DNA of 33,943 nt from Sulfurimonas sp. GTDB taxonomy: Bacteria; Campylobacterota; Campylobacteria; Campylobacterales; Sulfurimonadaceae. The stretch is from contig WFQD01000392.1 in NCBI GenBank assembly GCA_015487265.1, positions 1 through 33,943 of the forward strand. Direction: 5' to 3'. This document shows positions 25,700 to 33,943 of this stretch, one piece after another (position 1 is the stretch's first letter; every line of letters begins with the position of its first letter). The position numbers and the translations under genes were made by a program. The notes below the pieces were generated by a model. That model was not told where the DNA came from and did not search any database. It worked only from the letters and a program-made list of their open reading frames with translations.

Positions 25700-26478
25700 G
25701 TGAAGTAATTGTAATTGCAAATCAAAAAGGTGGTGTTGGAAAAACAACAACTGCCGTAAACTTAGCAGCATCACTAGCTGTAGCTGAGAAAAAAGTACTG
25801 CTCATTGATGCAGATCCTCAAGCAAACGCAACAACCTCTTTAGGTTTTCATAGAAATGATTATGAGTTTAATATTTATCATGTACTCATCGGTGCAAAAA
25901 AGCTTAAAGATATTATTTTAAAATCTGATTTGCCTACACTGCATCTTGCTCCATCAAACATTGGACTTGTTGGGATTGAAAAAGAGTATTATGATACAGA
26001 AAATGCTAAAGGAAGAGAACTTGTGCTTAAACGTGCAATTGCAAATGTTGTAAAAGAGTATGATTATGTGCTTATAGACTCGCCTCCTGCGTTAGGGCCA
26101 ATGACGATTAATGCACTTTCTGCTTCAAACTCTGTATTGATTCCAATTCAGTGTGAATTTTTTGCACTTGAAGGTTTGGCACAGCTTTTAAATACAGTGA
26201 AACTTGTAAGAAAGTCAATTAATCCAAAACTGAAAATTAAAGGGTTTGTACCAACAATGTTTAGCTCACAGAATAATCTCTCAAAACAGGTTTTTGCAGA
26301 TTTACAGCAGCATTTTAAAACAAAACTTTTTAAAGATACGCAGAATGAATATATTGTCGTTCCAAGAAATGTAAAGTTAGCAGAATCTCCATCTTTTGGC
26401 AAGCCTGCAATTTTGTATGATGTGAAGTCGAGTGGGGCAGTGGCATACCAAAATCTAGCACAAGCTATAATCAAGTAA
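25696..26478 (+). CDS. parA: Chromosome partitioning ATPase ParA (Soj)
   Basis: A 260-residue Walker-type partition ATPase. The deviant Walker A KGGVGKTTTA is at residues 11-20 with the signature Lys. DADPQANATTSLG, LIDSPPALG (Walker B region) and PIQCEFFALEGLAQL follow in order. It lacks the N-terminal helix-turn-helix of plasmid type Ia ParA proteins, so it is the chromosomal type. It works with the ParB encoded immediately downstream to segregate the origin region, implying that oriC/parS may be not too far away, although no parS is seen here. Confidence 0.95.
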   Translation: MSEVIVIANQKGGVGKTTTAVNLAASLAVAEKKVLLIDADPQANATTSLGFHRNDYEFNIYHVLIGAKKLKDIILKSDLPTLHLAPSNIGLVGIEKEYYDTENAKGRELVLKRAIANVVKEYDYVLIDSPPALGPMTINALSASNSVLIPIQCEFFALEGLAQLLNTVKLVRKSINPKLKIKGFVPTMFSSQNNLSKQVFADLQQHFKTKLFKDTQNEYIVVPRNVKLAESPSFGKPAILYDVKSSGAVAYQNLAQAIIK

Positions 26479-26491
26479 AGGAAGCGAGTTC

Positions 26492-27331
26492 GTGAAGAGT
26501 ATGAAGTTAGGGAGAGGATTAGATGCTCTTTTAGGTGAAATAGATGAAGCCTACGATAATGAGGGAAGCCAAAAAGACACAGTTTTAGAGATATCCCTGC
26601 AAGAAGTTAAAGCAAATCCTTTTCAACCAAGAAAAAATTTTGATGAAGCCTCTTTGTTGGAGTTATCGGAGTCTATTAAAAATGAGGGTTTAATACAACC
26701 TATTGTAGTTAAAGAAAGTATTGATGGCTATACACTTATTGCTGGTGAGCGAAGATTACGAGCGAGTAAATTAGCTAAGTTACAGACTATTCGTGCGATT
26801 GTACTCAATAGTGATGATGAGAAAATGCGTCAGTTTGCATTGATAGAAAATATTCAAAGAGAAGAACTCAATTCTGTTGAACTTGCCTTTGCCTATCAAG
26901 AATTGTTAAAGTTACATGATTATACACATGAGGAACTCTCTTCACTTATTCATAAAAGTAGAACACATATTACAAATACTCTGCGTCTTTTACAACTTTC
27001 AGAGAAAACACAAAAAGCACTTATAGAGAAAAAGATTAGTGCAGGGCATGCAAAAGTACTCATTGGTTTAGATGATAAACAACAGCAACTTGTTGTAAAC
27101 TCAATTGTCGGGCAAAAGTTAAGTGTTCGTGAAGTTGAGGCAATAATAAAGGGAATGAAAACTGAAAAAACAGCTCCAAAGAAAAAAAGTACAACACAGA
27201 GTTATGATTTTTCTACCCTGCAAGAACAATTTTTAAATTTAGGCTTTAAAGCCAAAGTCAATAATAATAAATTTATTATAGAATTTGAGAGCGAAGCACA
27301 AATTAAGAACATGCTTAACTGGTTTTCTTAA
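26492..27331 (+). CDS. parB: Chromosome partitioning protein ParB (Spo0J)
   Basis: A 279-residue ParB/Spo0J protein. The opening KLGRGLDALLGE is conserved. The CTPase domain contains NPFQPRKNFDEASLLELSESI and LIAGERRLRASKLA (GERR motif). The helix-turn-helix region includes THEELSSLIHKSRTHITNTLRLL, and a C-terminal dimerisation domain follows a Lys/Thr-rich linker (about 225-240). The start is GTG at 26492, seven bases after AAAGGAAG; an ATG at 26501 lies too far from that site. It lies 13 bases after parA. Confidence 0.95.
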   Translation: MKSMKLGRGLDALLGEIDEAYDNEGSQKDTVLEISLQEVKANPFQPRKNFDEASLLELSESIKNEGLIQPIVVKESIDGYTLIAGERRLRASKLAKLQTIRAIVLNSDDEKMRQFALIENIQREELNSVELAFAYQELLKLHDYTHEELSSLIHKSRTHITNTLRLLQLSEKTQKALIEKKISAGHAKVLIGLDDKQQQLVVNSIVGQKLSVREVEAIIKGMKTEKTAPKKKSTTQSYDFSTLQEQFLNLGFKAKVNNNKFIIEFESEAQIKNMLNWFS

Positions 27332-27345
27332 AATTCTTTCAACTT

Positions 27346-27364
27346 TTTAACATAGTTTAACTAT
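27346..27364 (+). promoter_or_regulatory. Direct repeat / inverted repeat upstream of the atp promoter
   Basis: TTTAAC occurs at 27346-27351 and again at 27356-27361, exactly ten bases apart (one helical turn). ATAGTT/AACTAT (27352-27357 with 27359-27364) forms an inverted repeat within it. The element covers the expected -35 region of the atp promoter, so it could be a regulator site. Functional status is unproven. Confidence 0.35.
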
Positions 27365-27383
27365 CCTTTCAATTTAAAAGTAG

Positions 27384-27389
27384 TATAAT
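27384..27389 (+). promoter_or_regulatory. Predicted -10 element for the ATP synthase operon
   Basis: A perfect TATAAT in AAAGTAGTATAATGGCGC, in the 80-base gap after parB. Transcription would start near 27396, just ahead of the AGGAGGTG Shine-Dalgarno sequence at 27402-27409, giving a very short 5' leader. The ATG at 27388 lies inside this -10 box and cannot be the translation start if the promoter is used. Confidence 0.65.
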
Positions 27390-27411
27390 GGCGCAACTTT
27401 TAGGAGGTGCT

Positions 27412-27834
27412 ATGTTAGATATAAATCCGATACTACTTTTGATCACATTTGTTGTATTTCTTTCGCTTATAGCCGTTTTAAACAGTTGGCTTTATAATCC
27501 ATTATTTAGTTTTATGAATAAACGCGATGCAGACATTAAAAACGACTTAAACAAAGTTGGTTCTAATGATGCTGAAATTGCGGAGTTAAACACAAAAGCT
27601 GAATCAATTATTATGAATGCCAAACTCGAAGCTGCGGCCCTGAGAGAAAAAGTTATTGCGGATGCTAAGGAATTAGCAGAGAGTAAGATAGAGGCAAAGC
27701 GTGCGGAGCTCGCAGAGGAATATTTAGAATTTGAAAAATCTTTGCAAAATTCTAAAGAACAATTAACAAAAGATTTAATGTTAGACATACCACAGTTTCA
27801 AGAAGCTGTTAAAGCTAAACTAAATCAAATATAA
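27412..27834 (+). CDS. F1Fo ATP synthase subunit b' (AtpF')
   Basis: A 140-residue peripheral-stalk subunit. One N-terminal membrane helix (about 6-24, LLLITFVVFLSLIAVLNSWLY) is followed by a long charged helix typical of b-type stalk subunits, rich in Ala, Glu and Lys. The start is the ATG at 27412 directly behind a near-perfect AGGAGGTG; an upstream ATG at 27388 is rejected because it falls in the -10 box. Campylobacterota, like cyanobacteria, carry two different b subunits, and this is the first. It opens the atp operon. Confidence 0.9.
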   Translation: MLDINPILLLITFVVFLSLIAVLNSWLYNPLFSFMNKRDADIKNDLNKVGSNDAEIAELNTKAESIIMNAKLEAAALREKVIADAKELAESKIEAKRAELAEEYLEFEKSLQNSKEQLTKDLMLDIPQFQEAVKAKLNQI

Positions 27835-27843
27835 GGATGTTGG

Positions 27844-28356
27844 ATGAGTAGAATTATTGTACTAATGCTAATGATATCAACTTATGCATTGGCATCTGAA
27901 GCAGAACATGCAGGAACAGACATCGTTCAAAGAACGGTAAACTTCTTGATTTTTGCAGGTTTGATTTGGTATTTAGTGGCAGAACCAGTGAAGAACTATT
28001 TTACTTCAAGAAGTCAAGCAATTGCTGATGATTTAAAAAGAGTTCAAGACAAACTAAATGAATCAATCACTCTTAAAAAAGAGGCTTTGGCAAAAATTTC
28101 TGAAGCTGAAAAATTTGCAACAGAACTTGCTGAAATTTCTAAAAAAGAGAACAAAAACATCAATGATAAAATAATGACACAGTGTGATGCTGATTTAGAA
28201 GCAGTTGCAAAACAGCATGTGGCATTAATGGAATTTGAACAAAGAAATATGGTTCGTGGTGTTGTAGAAGAGATACTCAAAGAGACATTAGGCAAAGCAT
28301 CTGAAAGTTTTGATAAAGAAGCGATGGCAAATGTTCTTTTAAAGAAGGTAGCATAG
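27844..28356 (+). CDS. atpF: F1Fo ATP synthase subunit b
   Basis: A 170-residue second peripheral-stalk subunit. The N-terminus MSRIIVLMLMISTYALASEAEHAG looks like a signal sequence preceding the true membrane anchor (about 33-50, VNFLIFAGLIWYLVAEPV), a layout seen in related AtpF proteins. The rest is a long charged helix that pairs with AtpF' and contacts delta. An AAGGA ribosome-binding site sits six bases before the ATG. The delta gene begins directly after its stop codon. Confidence 0.92.
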   Translation: MSRIIVLMLMISTYALASEAEHAGTDIVQRTVNFLIFAGLIWYLVAEPVKNYFTSRSQAIADDLKRVQDKLNESITLKKEALAKISEAEKFATELAEISKKENKNINDKIMTQCDADLEAVAKQHVALMEFEQRNMVRGVVEEILKETLGKASESFDKEAMANVLLKKVA

Positions 28357-28890
28357 ATGGAAGAATTAATAGCAAAAAGATATATTAAAGCTTTGAAAGC
28401 AAATGCTGATTTGGACTCTATGAAAGAGATGACAACGGTTTTTTCTACATTGGCACAATCATTTAAAAATGATAAATTTTTAAATATTATTGACAATCCT
28501 AATGTGGATGTAAAAGAAAAATCTACAATTTTATTAGATGCTGTCAAACAAGCAAACTCTAGTAAAATTGATAACTTTATTAAATTATTAGTTGAAAACA
28601 AGCGTATCAGTATTATTCCTGCAATAGCAAATGAATTACAAAAAGATATTGCACATTCAACAAAAACTTATGAAGGTGTTGTATATAGCGATACAAATAT
28701 AGACACAAAACTTATCGAAAATTTAAGTGCAGGTCTTGGAAAAAAATTTAATGCTACAATTACTTTAAAGTCTGTCAAAAATGACTTTAATGGTATTAAA
28801 GTAGATGTTGAAGGGCTTGGCATAGAGATTAATTTCTCTAAAGATCGCATCGATAGTCAAATTATAGAACATATAATTAAAGCAATTTAA
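28357..28890 (+). CDS. atpH: F1Fo ATP synthase subunit delta
   Basis: A 177-residue OSCP/delta subunit that joins the peripheral stalk to the top of F1. It starts with [13 protein letters not shown] (compare the family IA.RYA.AL). The C-terminal part [26 protein letters not shown] corresponds to the conserved delta signature, usually ending in GG.....G..V.D.S; here the end, [16 protein letters not shown], is somewhat diverged. Zero spacing from atpF. Confidence 0.93.
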   Translation: MEELIAKRYIKALKANADLDSMKEMTTVFSTLAQSFKNDKFLNIIDNPNVDVKEKSTILLDAVKQANSSKIDNFIKLLVENKRISIIPAIANELQKDIAHSTKTYEGVVYSDTNIDTKLIENLSAGLGKKFNATITLKSVKNDFNGIKVDVEGLGIEINFSKDRIDSQIIEHIIKAI

Positions 28891-28913
28891 TTTTAACGAG
28901 AGGAGAACAGATA

Positions 28914-30431
28914 GTGGTAGCAAAAATACAAGCTGATGAAATTAGCTCAATAATTAAAGAACGTATTGACAACTTTGAATTAAGTGTTGATATTAATGAA
29001 ACTGGTAAAATTGTTTCTTATGCTGATGGTGTTGCACAAGTTTACGGACTAAGCAATGTTATGGCTGGGGAAATGGTTGAGTTTGAAGATGGAACACAAG
29101 GTTTAGTAATGAACCTTGAAGAGAGTGCTGTGGGTATCGTTATCCTTGGTGCTGGTACTGCACTTCGTGAAGGTATGAGTGTAAAACGTTTAGGAAAACT
29201 TTTAAGAGTTCCTGTTGGTGATGCACTTCTTGGTCGTGTTGTCAATGCTCTTGGTGAGCCAATTGATGGAAAAGGTCCAATTGAAACTACTGAAACTCGT
29301 TTCGTAGAAGAGAAAGCACCGGGAATTATGAACCGTAAATCAGTACATGAGCCATTAGCAACAGGAATTAAAGCGATTGACGCACTTGTGCCAATTGGTC
29401 GTGGACAACGTGAGCTTATTATTGGTGACCGTCAAACTGGTAAAACTACAGTTGCAATCGATGCAATCATTAACCAAAAAGGGAATGGTGTTTCTTGTAT
29501 CTATGTAGCAATTGGTCAAAAAGAATCAACAGTAGCACAAATTGTTCGTCGTTTAGAAGAGCATGGTGCTATGGAATATACTATTATTGTATCTGCAACT
29601 GCTGCTGAAGCTGCTGCGTTACAATTCTTAGCACCATATACGGGTGTTACTATGGGTGAATACTTCCGTGATAATGCACGTCATGGTCTTATTGTGTATG
29701 ATGATTTATCAAAGCATGCAGTTGCTTACCGTGAAATGTCACTAATTCTTCGTCGTCCTCCAGGTCGTGAAGCATATCCAGGGGATGTTTTTTATGTTCA
29801 CTCTCGTCTTCTTGAGCGTGCTGCAAAAGTATGTGATGAAGATGGTGCGGGTTCATTGACTGCATTACCTATTATTGAAACACAAGCGGGAGATGTTGCA
29901 GCTTATATTCCAACAAATGTTATCTCTATTACAGATGGTCAGATTTTCCTTGAGACTGAACTTTTTAACTCAGGTGTTCGTCCAGCAATTAATGTTGGTC
30001 TTTCTGTATCTCGTGTTGGTGGTGCTGCTCAAATTAAAGCAACAAAACAAGTGGCTGGTACACTTCGTCTTGACCTTGCACAATACCGTGAACTGCAAGC
30101 ATTTGCACAGTTTGCATCTGACCTTGATGAAGTTTCTCGTAAACAACTTGAGCGTGGACAAAGAATGGTTGAAGTACTTAAACAAGGGCCGTTTTCTCCT
30201 CTTTCAGCTGAGAAGCAAGTGGCAATCATCTTTGCTGGAAATGAAGGTTTCTTAGATGATTTTGATGCATCAAATGTTGTACGTTTTGAGTCTGAAATGT
30301 ATCCATTTATCGAAGCATCGTATCCACAAGTATTTGAAAACATTAGAAGTGCTGGTAAAGTTGATGATGAAACGAAAGCACTTTTAACAAAAGCACTTGA
30401 AGAGTTCAAAGCTAGCTTTGTAGCAGCATAA
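28914..30431 (+). CDS. atpA: F1Fo ATP synthase subunit alpha
   Basis: A 505-residue non-catalytic nucleotide-binding subunit of F1. The P-loop GDRQTGKT is at residues 171-178; the [22 protein letters not shown] segment precedes it, and the signature [17 protein letters not shown] lies near residue 358. Length is typical. The start codon is GTG at 28914, eight bases after AGGAG. Codon choice and GC content look slightly more biased than in neighbouring genes, as expected for high expression. Confidence 0.98.
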   Translation: MVAKIQADEISSIIKERIDNFELSVDINETGKIVSYADGVAQVYGLSNVMAGEMVEFEDGTQGLVMNLEESAVGIVILGAGTALREGMSVKRLGKLLRVPVGDALLGRVVNALGEPIDGKGPIETTETRFVEEKAPGIMNRKSVHEPLATGIKAIDALVPIGRGQRELIIGDRQTGKTTVAIDAIINQKGNGVSCIYVAIGQKESTVAQIVRRLEEHGAMEYTIIVSATAAEAAALQFLAPYTGVTMGEYFRDNARHGLIVYDDLSKHAVAYREMSLILRRPPGREAYPGDVFYVHSRLLERAAKVCDEDGAGSLTALPIIETQAGDVAAYIPTNVISITDGQIFLETELFNSGVRPAINVGLSVSRVGGAAQIKATKQVAGTLRLDLAQYRELQAFAQFASDLDEVSRKQLERGQRMVEVLKQGPFSPLSAEKQVAIIFAGNEGFLDDFDASNVVRFESEMYPFIEASYPQVFENIRSAGKVDDETKALLTKALEEFKASFVAA

Positions 30432-30441
30432 GGATTACTTT

Positions 30442-32752
<2,311 letters not shown>

Positions 32753-32764
32753 TAAAGGACTAAA

Positions 32765-33157
32765 ATGGACACATTTAAACTTGAAATCTTAACTCCAAAT
32801 GGTGAAATCTTTAATGGTGAAGTACTGAATGTTGTGCTTCCTGGTGAAGAGGGAGAGTTTGGAGTTTTAGCAGGACATGCCTCTGTAACTACATTGTTAG
32901 AAGCGGGTGTTGTTGATGTTGAAAAAGAAGATAAATCAGTTGAATCTATTCTTATTAACTGGGGTGTTGCTCAAGTTGATGAAGAAAAAGTTATTATTTT
33001 AGTAGAAGGTGCAGTTGCTATTCGTGGTGAGAATGAAAACGAAATTGCAGATGCACTTGAAGAAGCGAAGAAGTTAATCAGTGATATTGCCGATGCAAAT
33101 CCAGCGATTGCTTCTGTGTCTGCCAAAATTGAATCAGCGGCACAAGGACTTCTCTAA
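32765..33157 (+). CDS. atpC: F1Fo ATP synthase subunit epsilon
   Basis: A 130-residue F1 subunit that couples and inhibits rotation. The N-terminal beta-sandwich has FKLEILTPNGEIFNGEV and LPGEEGEFGVLAGHASVTTLLEAGVV, the family signature. The C-terminal helical part (from about 88, ENENEIADALEEAKKLI) is present. It closes the F1 genes; subunits a and c are not encoded in this cluster. It has an AAGGA ribosome-binding site and is followed after three bases by the tolQ-like gene. Confidence 0.95.
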   Translation: MDTFKLEILTPNGEIFNGEVLNVVLPGEEGEFGVLAGHASVTTLLEAGVVDVEKEDKSVESILINWGVAQVDEEKVIILVEGAVAIRGENENEIADALEEAKKLISDIADANPAIASVSAKIESAAQGLL

Positions 33158-33160
33158 TCG

Positions 33161-33727
33161 ATGATAAATAGTATCATAGATTTTTATCTTAAAAGCCACC
33201 CAGTTACTATAGGTGTATTGTTGCTTTTAGCTCTCTACTTTATTATACTTAACTGGGTGTTTTTATATCGTTATCTCTCTTTAAATGCTTGGCATGAGAG
33301 AGAAAACAACTCTTTGGAAACACTTTTAATGGGTGCTTCAACTGTCACAGAAAACTCTTTTTTAAATAATTTTATAAAATCAAGTAATACTATTTCAAAA
33401 GAAGTTTTAGACTTAGCTATGCTTGCTGCAACAAAAGAGGCGACAAAAGGTTTATCAATACTCTCTATTTTTGCTTCCACTACACCTTTTATAGGGCTTT
33501 TTGGTACAGTCGTTTCTATCTTAGATACATTTAAACATATTGGTCATAGCAGTGGGAGTATGTCAATTGTATCAAGTGGTGTTTCTGATGCTCTTGTTGC
33601 CACTGCATCAGGTATATTTGTCGCTGTTTTTGCCTATACTTATCATCAAATTATGAAGCGAAAATCATTTGAAATTATTAGTTATATTCAAATGCAAAGT
33701 GATGCGATTTTAGCACGAAAAGTGTAG
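33161..33727 (+). CDS. MotA/TolQ/ExbB proton channel family protein
   Basis: A 188-residue inner-membrane protein with three likely membrane segments (about 16-34, 103-125 and 142-162). The conserved pore region TPFIGLFGTVVSILDTFKHIG is diagnostic of TolQ/ExbB, as is SGVSDALVATASGIFVAVFAY. It forms a proton-driven motor with the TolR/ExbD protein that follows. Placement directly after atpC and before tolR/exbD is the arrangement found in Campylobacterota, where the cluster usually continues with tolA/tolB/pal. TolQ versus ExbB cannot be decided from this alone; TolQ is slightly favoured by that context. Confidence 0.9.
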   Translation: MINSIIDFYLKSHPVTIGVLLLLALYFIILNWVFLYRYLSLNAWHERENNSLETLLMGASTVTENSFLNNFIKSSNTISKEVLDLAMLAATKEATKGLSILSIFASTTPFIGLFGTVVSILDTFKHIGHSSGSMSIVSSGVSDALVATASGIFVAVFAYTYHQIMKRKSFEIISYIQMQSDAILARKV

Positions 33728-33729
33728 TT

Positions 33730-33943
33730 ATGATTTATGATTGGGAAGACAAACCTGAGTTAAATATTACACCGCTTGTAGATGTGATGCTTGTTTTACT
33801 CGCTATTTTGATGGTGATTGCTCCTAACATTATTTATGAAGAAAATATAAAATTACCGCAAGGCTCTACCTCACAACAACTTGCAAAAATTCCGCCTGTT
33901 CACATTACAATAGATAAAGATTTAACACTGAAGATCAATAAAG
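33730..33943 (+). CDS. Biopolymer transporter ExbD/TolR family protein, 3' end outside window
   Basis: The first 71 residues of an ExbD/TolR protein, cut by the window edge. The start MIYDWEDKPELNITPLVDVMLVLLAILMVIAP includes the invariant NITPLVDVMLVLL motif, whose Asp carries the proton in the membrane helix. The periplasmic part begins with QGSTSQQ and VHITIDKDLTLKIN. It starts two bases after the tolQ-like gene, and the two proteins form one motor complex. Confidence 0.92.
   Translation, partial: MIYDWEDKPELNITPLVDVMLVLLAILMVIAPNIIYEENIKLPQGSTSQQLAKIPPVHITIDKDLTLKINK

Noticed and set aside
27388-27411. Upstream ATG that would extend AtpF' by eight residues
   Set aside because: It lies within the TATAAT -10 box and lacks a ribosome-binding site, whereas ATG 27412 follows AGGAGGTG.
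29875-30255. Long + strand open frame inside atpA (126 codons), plus similar long frames opposite carB, clpX and atp genes
   Set aside because: They are shadows of strongly conserved genes in other frames, with low-complexity Leu/Ser-rich translations and no ribosome-binding sites.

Overview
The window is a gene-dense, AT-rich chromosomal segment that looks like Campylobacterota (Epsilonproteobacteria), most likely a Sulfurimonas-like bacterium. Evidence: the order parA-parB-atpF'-atpF-atpH-atpA-atpG-atpD-atpC-tolQ/exbB-tolR/exbD with no atpB or atpE in the cluster, paired b' and b ATP synthase subunits, a UPF0323 lipoprotein, a futalosine-pathway menaquinone gene (mqnE), and short glutamate 5-kinase and Sua5-like proteins. 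No rRNA, tRNA, CRISPR array, insertion sequence or prophage was seen, and no gap between genes exceeds about 150 bases.

Layout. (1) Positions 1-1255, + strand: a type II restriction-modification pair. The C-terminus of a DNA methyltransferase (open at the window edge) is followed by a full-length homologue of HincII (recognition GTYRAC). This block looks more AT-rich than its surroundings and is the only accessory-type cargo seen. (2) 1282-3137, + strand: mqnE and a family 2 glycosyltransferase. (3) 16503 down to 3130, - strand, in several transcription units: kdsB; a cyclophilin with queH; fabZ-lpxA-clpX-mreB-mreC-MipA/OmpV (lipid A and fatty acid synthesis, protease, cell shape, outer membrane); and carB-Sua5-like-small membrane protein-UPF0323 lipoprotein-glutathionylspermidine-synthase-like ATP-grasp enzyme. 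The last unit ends in an 8-bp convergent overlap with the glycosyltransferase gene. (4) 16559-23409, + strand: a tRNA1(Val)-type methyltransferase, a YkgJ cysteine-cluster protein, a TPR lipoprotein, trpC, a small lipoprotein, dapE, ridA, rplU, rpmA and obgE. (5) 23411-27331, + strand: proB, fmt, birA, parA, parB, with stop/start overlaps at several joints. (6) 27412 to the end, + strand: the F1Fo ATP synthase peripheral stalk and F1 genes, then tolQ/exbB and the start of tolR/exbD, cut by the window edge.

Most of the window is housekeeping: envelope precursors (KdsB, LpxA, FabZ, MreBC, DapE), amino acid, pyrimidine and queuosine metabolism, ribosome assembly (L21, L27, ObgE), translation initiation (Fmt), chromosome partition and energy conversion. 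The least ordinary points are: the lipoprotein plus ATP-grasp ligase pair, in which the lipoprotein ends in Gly-Gly and resembles the enterobacterial YgiB-YgiC / YjfM-YjfC layout; the HincII-type system; a series of inverted repeats between rplU and rpmA; and several start-codon corrections supported by promoter or ribosome-binding-site positions.
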